Counted from the stretch's first letter, positions 36,739 to 63,229 are shown. The stretch: DNA of 64,000 bases from Zhengitettix transpicula (GCA_037074705.1 CM073590.1:184606746-184670745), one strand, 5' to 3'. Notes: generated by a model from the sequence alone, not told the origin. Numbers and translations: made by a program.

Positions 36739-36992
36739 AAAAGAAGTGATAATATAAATACCACACGTTTCTGGTGCTAAGAAGAGCCTAGAGCGTCACA
36801 ATTGCACTAGGCAGTTGACAAAACTCAAAAGCAAAGAAAATACGACAACCGCTTTGCTACATTTTTGGTATTGTTACTGCGTCTCAAATAAAATTCATCC
36901 ATGAACTTGAATTGAACTGTTCTCTTAATTTCCTTGATGCCATGTACAAGGATCCCTGAAATGTGTGGTATTTATATTATCATTTCTTTTGT
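36739..36992. repeat. Palindromic repeat element
   Basis: The inverted arms share GAAATGATAATATAAATACC-type sequence: CAAAAGAAGTGATAATATAA on the left and its inverted copy ending TTTCTTTTGTATG on the right. The interior near the left arm carries CTGGTGCTAAGAAGAGCC. It belongs to the palindrome family seen at 11,586 and 38,033. Confidence 0.45.
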
Positions 36993-36999
36993 ATGTATT

Positions 37000-39977
37000 C
37001 TTTCTTATTATCAATGCAAAATATCTATAAAAAGATTACAGTTTAAGAAACATGTAAAAACTTAAGTGGATTGATATGCCATATATACACACCTAAATAC
37101 ATCACTTAGTTAGAAAATAAAGATATCAATATTTACAACAGTTCAGAGAAAACAAACTCAGTCACACCCAGCAGTTTCTAACTATGTGACATTGAAAGAC
37201 AAATAAATCTGAAGTAGAGTATAGAACTGGAAAGGACTCTGCAAATGATTTGAATTATCGTGTTTCAAATCGAGAATCTAAAGATGGTTTATATGGTAAG
37301 CTAAATTTTTAGAGTACGTCCTTTGACTAGTCATAATATAGAATTCTGAACAAAAATTACCACAGAAGACTAAAATCTGCAAAGATGTATATACATGTGT
37401 AAATATAAACACACACACATCTACTTGACGGCCAGCATGACCCTCAGTTCTACTTTCCTGAGGAAGGAGGCTTAGATCCTTGAAAATGCCTATAAGCCTG
37501 GTAACACCAACTGTTGATGTAAGTCAGCAGCTGCTCTATATCCCTATTTCCTATCCAAATGAGTTAATATACACAACTGGTTGGCACATAGGATATGCCT
37601 TCTTTCTTCTGATCAGAAAATTTGGTGCATCCAAAACAAAAAATATGTTTCCCAACTACAATTGTATGTACACTTTAATATGTCAATTGTATCATTTTCA
37701 AACTGTTATATTTAGTTTGCTAGGTGTTGAATATGAGATTTTTTGCCATATTAATATGTTGGTATATTGCAGGTTTTGTTTATGTAAAATATCACAACTA
37801 CAAATACTAAGGTTTCACGACGACATCCAGAACAGATTAGTTAGTTAAGTGGACATAAAAATACTTCGAGGAAACTTTCTGCATTTAAGAGATTTTAGAA
37901 CAAACCTTACAATAACTTAAGAAGGATCAGTAAGAAAATTATGATTTAAATCTCATGATTTTCATTTTAAGAGGTTCTTATGTAATTCAAAAATAAAGTA
38001 TACTAAAGTATAATAAACCCATAGCCAAATAAGACAAAAATAAGTGCTAAATTAAATACCACAAATGTTTCTTCAATCTTTGATGCTTTTGAGTTAGTCA
38101 CCTGGTTTATGCAATATATATCTTAGTGCTCTTGTTTTTTAAATCACCTGACAAAACAATAAGGATTGCAAACATTGTCTGGTATTTAATTCAGCACTTA
38201 TTTTCGTGTTTTTGACTTAATATATTTAATTCAGTTATATGTAATATTTGTATATATTCTGGTTGCCATGCATATAAATAGGTTTGGTAATGTAGGAAGT
38301 TATTTTCATCATGTGTGTATAATTTCCTTAAATTAATAGTCACAGGGCCTGCTAGACTCACACTCAATTCAAAGTAGCATAATGTACCTTAAGTTTTACA
38401 TAGGCCTCTCTTTCAATCAACTTTATTCTGTTAAGTTCTGGGAATTGTTTTTCATTTACTATTGTAATTATATAAAAAAAATGAAAAATTTATGCCTGTT
38501 TTGAAAATTAATAATAAGAAATTGAGTATAATTACTCAGTATCTTGACCCTTAAGTCAGAATAATTTAAACATCTGTAATGGCAATTCTAGTAATAAACA
38601 ACCTCTCTCTTATGCTGAAATCAAATGATTTGTAAGGGAAGATAAGGCAAAGTTATGGGCATCAATTAGAGTTCAGAAAGTGGTGGATGGACAACCACAA
38701 AAGTTTAAATAATCACAACAATACTTCCGAGTTGAAAGAGTTCCAAAGAAGAATATGCTTCATCAACTATGGTACTTATTATGTAAGTCATGTAAAATGA
38801 ATAAATTAAACAATATACCAAGATAAATGAAACAAATAGAATATAACAACTTATTATTCTGGATGCAAGGGAAAAGTAATAAATGCACGAGCATCATTGG
38901 AAAACATATATCAGACTTGGTTTACTTAAAAGTGTGTATTATCTTGAATAAAATTTAAACAAACACGGACACTGTTATATTTCATTTGTAAAACAGAAGT
39001 TAGAATTTGACAAGTAAAAAACTTATTTGGTACCTTATAGGGCCATGCAACTAATTAAAGGTCACCGTGCTTCTGTAAACTTATGATCTTCAGGTTGTGA
39101 TATTATAGCTTTCTTTAAATATTAATCTAAATTGAAACAGACTCATCATTATCCATAAGAGAAACTATCATGGTTTGCTGTCGAAATAATGTCAGTTAAG
39201 GTTCTAATCATACAAGTTCTTCCAATCAATGTGGGAGATTGCAATAAACACTCAAGTAATGTCTATACTCAAGTGTCTAAATTTAGCACAGAAAAGTAAA
39301 AAATGGAAAAAATAGTGCAGCTATGAGGTTGTTTGGCAGCAATAATACAATACTCAATTTACACCATATATATGAAAATTATACAACTCCATAATAAATT
39401 AAATATTTAAAGCTGTACTTTTTATAATTTGTTAATTTTTGTGTTTACTGATAATTTACATATCAAGAACTTTTTCTTCAACATTTTCAATCAGTAGCTT
39501 ATGAATTCCAATTTTCCAGTGATCAACACAAATGTAAGCGTGCAGTTATTTCCCAACAGACTCATACCTTCAGTATCTCATTCCCACATTATATAGGCAC
39601 GCCACTTTACTCCAAAAAATACAAACTTATAGATAACATCCATCGCGTCAACAATCAATGGTGGGTAAAAATTACTGAAGTTGAGATTGTCAGGTTACAA
39701 TAGAACTTTCATGTTATGTTGGCAATTAACAAAATTAACAAATTGCACAAGAAATAACAGTCCTTATTTTGGGGCAAAATATAAAATATAGCTTGTGACT
39801 CGATAAAATTTGAGTCGCTACAGCTGCTTCCTTCCTTGGTATATTTACCATTACCAAGTGCACTTTACATTCACTTTTAAGTGTCTTTTCTCACGACATA
39901 AAAAACACCAGTCTTTCCAAAGTCACTTTCACTAGATTTCCAGGAGTCACAAGGTGATTTCATAGCAAATTACCCGC
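37000..39977. other. 3' flank of the COP9 subunit 1 gene
   Basis: AT-rich. It includes a hammerhead-like Penelope terminal motif (37,458-37,490, CTGAGGA ... CCTTGAAAA) and the palindrome at 38,033-38,216. The first clear minus-strand AATAAA downstream of the CSN1 stop that I found is at 38,422-38,427, which would mean a 3' UTR of about 1.5 kb; the true site is uncertain. Confidence 0.3.
38033..38216. repeat. Palindromic repeat element
   Basis: The left arm (ATAAGTGCTAAATTAAATAC) and right arm (GGTATTTAATTCAGCACTTA) are inverted copies, followed on each inner side by an ACAAATGTTTC / AAACATTGT string. It is about 184 bp long and non-coding. Confidence 0.5.
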
Positions 39978-53879
<13,902 letters not shown>

Positions 53880-54860
53880 ATTATTTAGTTTCTGGATCTC
53901 GTCGTTTTTCTCTCGAATTGCGAGAAATCAACCAAGAAGAATGTCAAAATTTGGAAATACTTGGTTTCATTGGATCTAAACCACTACAACCAAAATAATA
54001 ACAATCGCGTGTTTTTATTTGATATTTGGTACAATTATGAAAAGTTTTAATATTTATAAAAACGTAAATTAATTTATTTTCTTTCGGCTAACACAGAGGT
54101 CTTCAACCAAAGATGCTAACCAATGAAATCAAAGATGAAACATTCAAACCTTAAAGATATTTTACTCCACATACATTTCTCTACACATGAGTCCATTCCT
54201 TTGAAAAAAATTGAATCCAGTAAAAACTACAAATGTTTTGGTTGAATAAAATTGTAAGACATCTATTTTCTCCATACATTTGTTGTTCCAGTAATACTTG
54301 CGATTATTGATGTTGATAACTGATAATTGTTCAGACAATCCAAGCGCCGAGTCATATAACTACAGCGTCATAAAAAGTGTGAACGATACAGAAAGTTTTC
54401 TTTAAAAAATTGAACAAAGGCCAACACATCATAAAAAATAAAGAGTATCTGAAATTATAAGTACAGTAGACGCTATATTACCCACGGTAATGGTGCAGAG
54501 AATTGGTGCGAATAATCAAAAACAACGGACAAACAAAAGTACACATATACAACAAGTAAGACGAACTGGTATAAAATTAACATTGTTATTTTCTACGCCA
54601 TAAATTTCTACTGAAACTTACCTTTTTGGTGCAAGCCAATATTCTTTATTATAAAGCTTTTGAAGAACGGTAGATAGCCTATTGTAATTGATATTGTTCT
54701 ATTGTTTATAGACGAAGTACACTTTAACTTTAACAACACTAATATCTTAATGCTGTAACACGAAAATTATTAAATTAAATACCATTATACTGTACACTAA
54801 AGTAAAGGAAGATAAACAACAAAAACTACGAATGATTAGGGGAAGTAGTCTGTTATTGAC
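53880..54860. other. 5' flank and probable promoter of CSN1
   Basis: The 5' UTR immediately upstream of the ATG is short of CG and holds no obvious TATA box; the transcription start is not visible. No other gene was recognised in this stretch. Confidence 0.3.
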
Positions 54861-54864
54861 TTCT

Positions 54865-56601
54865 GTTTCAATGACGTGGCATCTTTCATCCTTAAGGTTG
54901 ATCTCGATCTGCGTTAACACCAATTTTTCGATAATTATGACATTGGGACTATTTATGCTTCTCTAAAGGCACTGCTGACGTATGAAATTTAAACCCCCGA
55001 GGCAGAGATGGAAATTTTCAAACATGTTAAAACGATCAATAAATTTCATCGAAAGAAAATTTTTCGGGGCCAATGAGATGGAAAGTATTTTTCCCAATGT
55101 TGTTTAGTTACAATTTCAAACCCTTCCAGCATGTGACGGAAAAAGTTTTATGGATGTGGGTGGAGGGGTGTTACATAAAAATAACAGTGAAACGAACAGA
55201 CATTGGTGTCGAATCCGCGGTTACGGAAGTCGCTGTGTTTAATGATGATATTCTAAATGCCTGTTAAGTTGTAATTATGTCGGTAGGAGGGGGGGTGGAA
55301 GGGAAAAACAATGTTCCGCGTACTATTTTAAAAACGTATAGTCATATATTGTTCGGATAATACTTATTTTACGAAACAAACATACCTACAGAGGTGAGGG
55401 CAGAAGGAGTCGCATTTTAAAGGCATTCTGGAATGCAGGAAGTATTTTTCACACTTTTATAGTAGCGTAAGTATTTTTGTGTCTGTTGATGTTTCGGGAA
55501 TATTTTTCCCTCTCTTAAGGTACTTGGAGTATCTCTGGCTCCGTTAAAGTACTGGGAGCATTTTTTACTTTATTAGGGTACGGAGACTCTTTTGACTCTC
55601 TTAATGTAAAGGAACTATTTTCATCTTTCTTAAGTATTTTTGATTTCCTTAGCATACCGGATGTGTTTTTAACTTTCTTAAGGAACCGAAAGCAAATTTG
55701 AATCCTTTTTTACTCTTTTAAATTATGGCAACTAATTTTGATTCTTTTAAGGTACCGGGAGTACATTCTCGAGTTACATGAAGAAAATTAACCGGGGGTA
55801 CAATTAATTCTCTCAAGGTTGTACGTGCGGTTTTGACTATATTAAATTACCGAGTATATTTCTTGATTAGTATTTTTGATAATATTCGATAATGGGACTA
55901 TTTATGGATCTCTAACGGCACTCATGAGTTATGATGAAATTAACATTCCCTCAGCATACGTACGGTAATTCATTTCTTGACTAATAGAATCATGTGGAAT
56001 TAAATACCTCTTCGGGCTTATATTTATAAATACCCAGGCAACCTCGGGTATTAAATTTCGGACATGTGTTCCTTGCGACAAGAAAACAAACATTATGCGA
56101 GTAAGACACGTATATCACCCCCAGGGGAGGGGGTGGAAATTTTCAAATAAACTCAAACGGACGATATTCGAGTCGGATAAATACTTTTCGGGGTCAAAGA
56201 GATTGAGAGTATTTCTCCCGATAATTTTAATGTATAATTTCAATCCCTTAAGGGTGCGGGACGTTACAAGAAAATATCACGAAAACAACCTATTCAAATG
56301 AGGGACGTCACTGACTTTAATTCTGACATTCAACTTTTCGTTTACCCCCAGGGGTGGGGGAGGAAATTTTCAAACATGCAAACACGGGCGATATTTGCAT
56401 AGAATAAATATTTTAAGAGGTCAATTAGATTCATACTGTTTATCCTCGATTTTTTTTTGTGTGTGTATAATTTCTATCCTTTTCTGTATTGGAGGGACGT
56501 TCCACAAAAAAATAACGCAAAAACAATTATGAATTTAGTCTCATCCGGGGTTATGCATGTCGTAGTTTCATTATGACAACCCGGGCAACGCCACCAGCTA
56601 G
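54865..56601 (+). mobile_element. Composite Helitron-like sequence ending in CTAG
   Basis: The left part resembles the second subfamily (AAAATTAACCGGGGG, repeated TTAAGGTACCGGGAGT-type units near 55,520-55,850). The right part (from about 56,050) resumes first-subfamily modules (GACAAGAAAACAAACATTAT, CACCCCCAGG, GTCGGATAAATAC). It ends CCGGGCAACGCCACCAGCTAG before T. The 5' end is unclear; two elements are probably nested. Confidence 0.45.
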
Positions 56602-57110
56602 TAAATTTATAAAGTGAAAATAGGATTCTGTATGACGTACAGACGATTGCGAGATGTATTGTGTTAGAGGAAGGTTTGTGATTGATACAATGATATAGAA
56701 CTTCGAATTTCCCGATTAGGCTAGGTTGGGAAATGGCGCAGGAAGATTTTAAATAAAAGATTTCTGTCCGTTTCCGTTTTGAACCAAGTCCTGTGCAAAG
56801 TATGCTGATGTTAATAGAGAAAAACTGGTGGCCGAAATCCCACGAATATCATTTTAAATTTGTCGTTTCTCCTAATTAAAGATGATTCTGCACGCAGATC
56901 GAGACTTTTCTCCGTATGTTACCCACGTAAGAAGTCCAACACTCTCTGGGTATAGAATTGGACGACGTTAAGTTTCTCTGATTTCCCATTGCTGTGGCGG
57001 TTTACACAACATTTCCACAGCATCTCTAAATGTTCATTCATAGGCACTTGTTTTCACGTAAAGCAAAGGCTGCAGAATCTTGTTTACCGATGTTATAGCT
57101 ATAGTAGTAA
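56602..57110. other. Unassigned DNA
   Basis: Nothing recognisable between two Helitron-like blocks. Confidence 0.25.
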
Positions 57111-58025
57111 TAATTGTATACTGTCTGGTTTTGTCATATATACATAACCCCCAATTTGACTCCAATCTCAGTTGCTTTTGCCTTATTTTATGTAATTCAC
57201 CTCGATCGCTATTGCGAAATGTGCTCACCTCCCATTCCGAAAAGGCATTGAATTTATACATAAACAACATCGGTAGAAATGCTATAAAATGTCACTGACC
57301 CCGACAAATATTTATTCCACGCAAATATCGACCGTTTGACATGTTTAAAAATCTCCACCCCCAACCACCCCTACAGTTAAGCGGTAAGTTGAATGATGAC
57401 ATAATTAAACTAAGTAAAATCCAAACCCCAGATTCGACCCGAATCTCTGTTGCTTTGCGTAATTTATAATCAATGCCACTCCACCCCCACACTTAGAGGT
57501 GCTTCCAACCCAAGCCCGAAAGGGGCTGAAATCGTACATAGAGAACATGTAAATAAATTTTATAAATCTCCTTGATTGCGAAAAATATTTATTCGACGCA
57601 AAAATAAGCCGGTTAGCCCGCCCGCCTCCTCCACCCCGCGTGGTTCCCAGGTTGTCATAAATATACTCAGCGACATCCATAACCACGATTTGATTCGAAT
57701 CTCGGTTGTTTTCGCGTATTATTATGTAACGCCCCTCCACCACCAATCTTATGCGAGGTGCCCTTCCATGCCGAAAGGGGTTGAAATTATACACAAACAA
57801 CATCGGTAGAAATACTATCAATATCATTAACCACGGAAATTATTTATTTGGTGCAAATGTCGGCCGTTTAACATGTTTGAAAATTTCGATCCCCGCCCAG
57901 CCATTCCCACCATTGCCCACCCCTGTGCGTTGCACAGGATATCATAAATAAACACAGCGAAATCCATAACTCCGGATTTTACTCGAATCTCGTTTTTATT
58001 CTCGTTAGTTTCTTGTAAGTCCGAA
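57111..58025 (-). mobile_element. Helitron-like fragment, three modules
   Basis: Reverse-oriented modules with CCAATTTGACTCCAATCTC, GCCGTTTAACATGTTTGAAA and AGGGGTTGAAATTATACACA. Both termini are missing. Confidence 0.55.
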
Positions 58026-58469
58026 AACCTGAAAAGTAGGTACAGAAAGAAAAATTGACGGGCTCTTTCATAAAATGTTTTAAACATACCGGAAAATAAG
58101 AAATGTCAAGAAATTCTTGATACCACCACAGTGTCGAAGGCCGGGTCCTGAACCTATGGAAGAATCTGAAGAGAAAAAATATGTTGCAGTCCTGGTCCTT
58201 CAGATAGTGATAATGAAAAGTGGTACAATTGAAGGTACTCCTGAAGAACAAATAATCAGTACATCAGTTCGACAAGTAGTGATGACACGGGTTTGTGTCA
58301 TAATAATATTTATAACGATCTTGTTGTAAACACTTGTATACAAAGTCGCGCGATTTTGCATCTACACAATGTCTATAGACAATTGCGTGACAAATCTAGT
58401 ATATGTTCAGGGTTTATTAAATCTTGTTTTAATTTCTTTTCACAATTTAATTTAAGAATAATAAAGAAT

Positions 58470-58605
58470 TATTTATGGTCAACTATGAATCAACAAAGAT
58501 TTATCTACTTTTTCGATAGAATCTAAAATAATGGTTTGGATACTAGACAAATATCAAACTTCGCTAACATAAAAGCAAGAAAAGTTAAACTTTTACAGGT
58601 ATACC
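58470..58605 (+). pseudogene. hAT-like transposase C-terminal remnant
   Basis: Frames read TMNQQRFIYFFDRI followed by ISNFANIKARKVKL, resembling the C-terminal dimerisation region of hAT-derived proteins (usual pattern QERLNxLALLSIE ... DFAxxKARK). It is short and interrupted, so the assignment is tentative. Confidence 0.35.
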
Positions 58606-60980
58606 CAATTTTTAGTATAAGCCTTAAAGCTGACATTCTCGACCTCAGTAAATGTATTGAAATTTTCTTGGTTTTACGGACCATATACATCTGTCATTTA
58701 TACGTACAATTACAAAGTGTTTCAAACGTACCATGGCAAACTTTCCTTAGTGTGCGACATTCGCCTCATGTTTGATTTTTTATATAAATAACTGATGAAT
58801 ATGACTTAGGAAAAAGCCGAAAGCTCCTGTTTGACATTTTGAGTACTAATAAGGATCTTTTAATTATCATTGATTTTACCAAACGTGTTTATCCTGAATT
58901 TCCGATGTCAGTGTGTTAGTAATGTTGACAGTGGTTAAAGTAAATAAAACTATCGAACGCGATGTATGTTTTAAAATATTATAATTAAAGAAACCATAAT
59001 ATATTATATCCATTTGCAAAAAAATTAAGTATTAAAAGAGAAATATTTGATACAAAAACATAATCGTCAATTATTTTTCGAAAAGAAAGTATATTATCAC
59101 TCCGTATTACTGCGGGAAGCACTTCCTTATTCACACGTCATTTTCGGAGAGACTACGGTTGCTTTTGAAGTGTGGCCTCGGCAGATTACTGCACACATAC
59201 ACACTCATTCTCTGACATGTCATAAAAGTTCATCCCTGCATCTGATCTGGATCGGGAAATGATAAAGTAATTAAATTGGTCAACTGGACAGCGGGACTAT
59301 CTGAGGGTTAAATATTTAATCAATATAAATTAACAAAATTAATGAATTTAAATAGTAGCAGTACATTAAATATTTAGGTTGTTCTGAATTATTTCCATTG
59401 TTTTGTATTCCTCTATTCGCATATATAACAAATGATGTAAATAATTAAATCAGCAGATTACGCGTGTTTGGAGAGGGCGACTGTAACCTCACATTTTTTA
59501 CTGCCGACGTGTGAAGGGGGCTGGACAATATTTGACATCGTCCTACGAATTAGATTCGCCGGCGGAAGCAACAATAAAGTAAAATCGACTCCAATTTAAA
59601 AATACTTGACGTTCATTCCATTACTTGTAACGTCTCCCTTAAATATGAAAGAAAAATTAACGATTCATGCGTGGGAATTGTGTACACTAGACAAAATCTT
59701 CTGGCATCATCTCAACCCAGCCTAAAATCACAAATTTGAAGGGGGGGGGGAATTTCTGACAAACCATGGTCCCGGAGATTCAACTTCTATATTTAATAGT
59801 GTAAAAATTCGATGCTCCGTGCTCCACAACACGTTACGGCAATTGGGTAGTATAAAAAATGTGAAAACATTCGCGCATTATACACAATTTTCAGGGAGTG
59901 TACGGTGATCTGGAGCCTACGAGACGATCGACGTACACAACCAACGTAACCCTTCCAACAAAAACATATATCGCTAGCGGACAATAGCAGTAAGTTAATC
60001 CTTCAACCCATCCAACTATCGCAGGTTTCTTTTTCCCGATAAGGACATCCTCCCTCAATAAAGGGTATTATGCCCTCAAGTGCGGATCAAACAAGATCCC
60101 ATTCCTGGTGTTCCAAGTTAGTAAACAGCACGTGCAGAGGGGGTGTAGAAAGTGGTACTCATGCTTGGCCGTGCGTGCCTTCGAGGGGGCACGGCACGGC
60201 CATTGGACCAAATTTATCAAACAAAAATAACATTCGCACATTATGCTCTGCTCACGACAAAAAAACTTATTCGATCAGTAGATAAAAAGTTGCCAGTCTA
60301 TACCCCTTCGTAATAACTTTTGCTCCACCTACTGTAGAGGAAGTGGGGGCTCCTGTCCGCATACTGCGCACATTACATGCTTTTCAAACCTTCACATTAG
60401 TCCAGTACTTTTTTTTAAGTGTATATAAAAATTAATACCTCGTCGCGATAATGTTCCAATTGAAATCAATTTTCGAGATGTCTAAAACAATTAGTTTCCA
60501 AATAGACTGCAAACATCTTACCCACAAGAGGATCTTAGTTTATGTAAAATTCTCATCAAACCCTTTCCACACAGTACTGACAAACGGAAGCTTCTCTATT
60601 CTTTTTTTACAATACCCAACTCTGAGGATCTCTAAACTAATCCGATCATACCTTGTACATACATATAGCAATATGAAGGTCTCCAAAATTATAAGGCTAT
60701 TGAGAACTGAAATTCCTTACCCAAATTATTCAGTCTAAATTCACTACCATTAAATTAAAATGAAAGGATCCAAAGGAACAATATCAATTCAGATAACCTT
60801 CCTCCTTAAAATACAACTGAAAAGTTCCAAATATATACAAAGGTTTTCAGACAATTAACTGAACACTTAAAACACAATCTATGGTGCCATAAACTATTAA
60901 CTGAATTGAGCATCAAATTCAGTACCATCCTTTCTTCTACTAAAAAGCAATTGCTTCAACCACAAGAAAATTATACACAA
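58606..60980. other. Unassigned DNA downstream of the snoRNA host gene
   Basis: AT-rich with a hammerhead-like remnant near 58,809 and a GC-richer patch at 60,070-60,210 that contains no tRNA, snRNA or conserved protein signature that I can recognise. Confidence 0.25.
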
Positions 60981-61001
60981 TCATAAAACATTTATCAAGT
61001 C

Positions 61002-61007
61002 TTTATT
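61002..61007 (-). terminator. Polyadenylation signal of the snoRNA host gene
   Basis: AATAAA on the minus strand, about 70 nt into the last exon; cleavage is expected near 60,985. Confidence 0.65.
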
Positions 61008-61142
61008 CAATCAAAAAATGTACACTGATCGTAGAGTCATAAGACAATCTTCAAATGAAGCAGAAGAACCAACTGCACCTTTAAACAAGAAAAAAAAAAT
61101 TAATGATCTTCCTTTAATAACATAATGGGTATAAATCTTATC

Positions 61143-61211
61143 AAAAATCAGAATGTTATATCACTCACAGTTTTCGGATTGACTAGGGCGGTTAATTATT
61201 CATCATCTAAA
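61143..61211 (-). ncRNA. C/D snoRNA U31-like, decayed third copy
   Basis: Box C TGATGA (61,200-61,205) and box D CTGA (61,148-61,151) are present. The guide reads ACCGCCCTAGTC instead of ACCGCCCCAGTC and the D' box CTGA has become CAAT. It is probably a duplicate losing function. Confidence 0.65.
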
Positions 61212-61348
61212 TAAAAGTTCACTTGGAATTCAGAGTTGGATATAACTTACCATCAAAAAATTCCATTTTGATGTCCCAAGGAAGCACAACCTAAAACAAA
61301 CCTTGAATTAACAAAGAACATATTACAAAAGCATTTTTAGCACAACAA

Positions 61349-61432
61349 ACTAAATCAGACATCTTCAACCATCACAGGGAAAACCTCTGGTGGAAACCGC
61401 GAATGAAGTAATGGAAATCTCATCATTTCTAA
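61349..61432 (-). ncRNA. SNORD14: C/D snoRNA U14, copy a
   Basis: U14 base-pairs with 18S rRNA during early pre-rRNA processing. Box C TGATGA (61,420-61,425) and box D CTGA (61,355-61,358) bracket the U14 hallmark CATTCGCGGTTTCCACCAGA. Its 13 bases CATTCGCGGTTTC are perfectly complementary to the 18S segment GAAACCGCGAATG of arthropods (vertebrates have GAAACTGCGAATG and correspondingly changed U14). A GATGTCTGA end also matches U14. The second complementarity (domain B) is degraded; see findings. Confidence 0.9.
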
Positions 61433-61604
61433 AAACAGTTTTGAGATATTAAAAAAAAACTCACTCATTAACTATTAAGAAAATCCTCAATCACAATCTG
61501 CCAAGACGAGATTATTCCTTGCTCATGTGTAATTTGTAATCCTGCAAAGAAAAAAAACCCTCTTAAATCACAACTAACACAGACACTAACTGAATAAATA
61601 ATTT

Positions 61605-61669
61605 AATTCTCAGTTTAGAAACAGCATCACTTTCATCAGCCATATGCTTGTCAAAAATCATCAGTTTAA
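61605..61669 (-). ncRNA. SNORD27: C/D snoRNA U27
   Basis: Box C TGATGA (61,658-61,663), guide TTGACAAGCATATGG, D' box CTGA, C' box TGATG and box D CTGA (61,610-61,613). The guide is complementary over 12 nt to CATATGCTTGTC near the 5' end of 18S rRNA, the known target of vertebrate U27 (methylation of A27 in human numbering). Confidence 0.92.
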
Positions 61670-61794
61670 AATTGCAAAACAAATTCACATAGGTACATAC
61701 CTCTGACCCAAAGACACAGAAATGCTGCAACCCTGCAAATGAAAAACTAGTTTTAAAATACAAGAAACAGCAAAAACGTAATATAACTTGTGCT

Positions 61795-61858
61795 ATCTAT
61801 CAGTAATCCGTATCTGTCACAATTTATCAGACTGGGGCGGATAAGATCATCATAAAAT
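61795..61858 (-). ncRNA. SNORD31: C/D snoRNA U31, copy a
   Basis: Box C TGATGA (61,847-61,852), guide ATCCGCCCCAGT immediately before D' box CTGA, C'-like TGTGACA, and box D CTGA (61,800-61,803). The guide pairs with ACTGGGGCGG of 28S rRNA, the established U31 target (human G4166 by family knowledge). Confidence 0.92.
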
Positions 61859-62177
61859 TATTAGTCACCAAAGCATCAAGAAATTTAATAAATCAAGCTG
61901 AACAGTTTAGTTTGGAAAACTGGCCATAATGTAACAATCTTAGTGGAAAACTGGTTCACCAAGCTTAAACAATGTAATATATCTTAAACAGCGCAGCAAA
62001 TATAATGAAATCAAAATACTACACATTTTTAACCGACCATGTAATTAAAATAAAAATTAGTACAAGACAATCTAACTCACCATTATAAATCATTTTAACT
62101 TCAAATTCCCAAAGAACCTAAAACAAACTTTGAATTAGCAAACAAAATCAACAAAAATTAAATTAACAAGGTAAAAA

Positions 62178-62262
62178 CTTAATCAGACATCTTCAACCAT
62201 CATATAGTAAAAACTTCTGGTGGAAACCGCGAATGAAGTTCATGTAAATATCATCACTTAGA
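62178..62262 (-). ncRNA. SNORD14: C/D snoRNA U14, copy b
   Basis: Box C TGATGA (62,251-62,256), the same 18S-complementary CATTCGCGGTTTCCACCAGA, C'-like TGATGG and box D CTGA (62,183-62,186). Spacer sequences differ from copy a. Confidence 0.9.
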
Positions 62263-62398
62263 ATCTATAAATATGATAATTAAGAAACAAACTTACATTT
62301 TATACCATCCATAGATTCTGGATAGCAGTCACCTAGGAGGGAGGAAACAGCTTCATTAAAAACCATTCACACAAGTTGTTTTATAGTACTGAGCATAT

Positions 62399-62483
62399 AC
62401 TAATCAGACATATTCAACCATCATTCAGTTTTACAACCTCTGGTGGAAACCGCGAATGAAAATCTTTTGATTCATCACAGATG
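62399..62483 (-). ncRNA. SNORD14: C/D snoRNA U14, copy c
   Basis: Box C TGATGA (62,472-62,477), CATTCGCGGTTTCCACCAGA, TGATGG and box D CTGA (62,404-62,407). The 3' guide region reads GAATATG instead of the GAAGATG of copies a and b. Confidence 0.9.
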
Positions 62484-62726
62484 AAATTAAAGTAATGAAG
62501 CAATCTTCTATCCTTACCAGCAATTAGTCATCCTGTAACAAGAAAAACTCAATAAATACGAAATCCATGGGCAATAGCTTTATAAAAGTTTGCCAAATAA
62601 GGCCCAGGCTAATAAAATGCATCAAACATACCTCTTCACACAAGGCTAGGAAACGCTCCAATCCTGTAAATGAGGAAATTAGATGTAAAATCCATCAAAC
62701 ACAGCGAAGTAACAACAAAGTATACA

Positions 62727-62789
62727 AAGTATCAGTAAACCGTATCATTCAGAAATCAGACTGGGGCGGTTGGTGAACATCACAATACT
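62727..62789 (-). ncRNA. SNORD31: C/D snoRNA U31, copy b
   Basis: Guide AACCGCCCCAGT directly before D' CTGA and box D CTGA (62,732-62,735). Box C is TGATGT (62,777-62,782), one change from the TGATGA consensus. It pairs with the same 28S target as copy a. Confidence 0.88.
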
Positions 62790-63229
62790 TTTAATACAAT
62801 CATTTTTAGATATTTAAAATTCTCTGAATAGTCTCTACACTTTGAAGGACATTGATCACATGACAGTGTGGTTAAGACCCTGAATCTATATAGCCCATCC
62901 CAAATTGTTGCAACAAAGAAATTAGTACTGCATAACTTATTAACTACAAAATTCTCTGGAAATTATAAATACTAATACTATCCATAATATTCTCAGGAAA
63001 ATCATTTAATCAACTACTTAAAAGGTGTAACTAAAATATTGAAACTCTTTGCATACCATTTGTAAGAAAACTACATTCACTGTGACCTGGACAGCTTGCA
63101 CAGCAGAGGTCCACATTCCATCTAACAGATCCAAACAGACACTGGGTACATGACCTGCACAAAAAATAATTTTGAAATAAAAATAAACCTTAATTTCAAA
63201 AACACTTCAAATTTACAAAATTTGTAACT

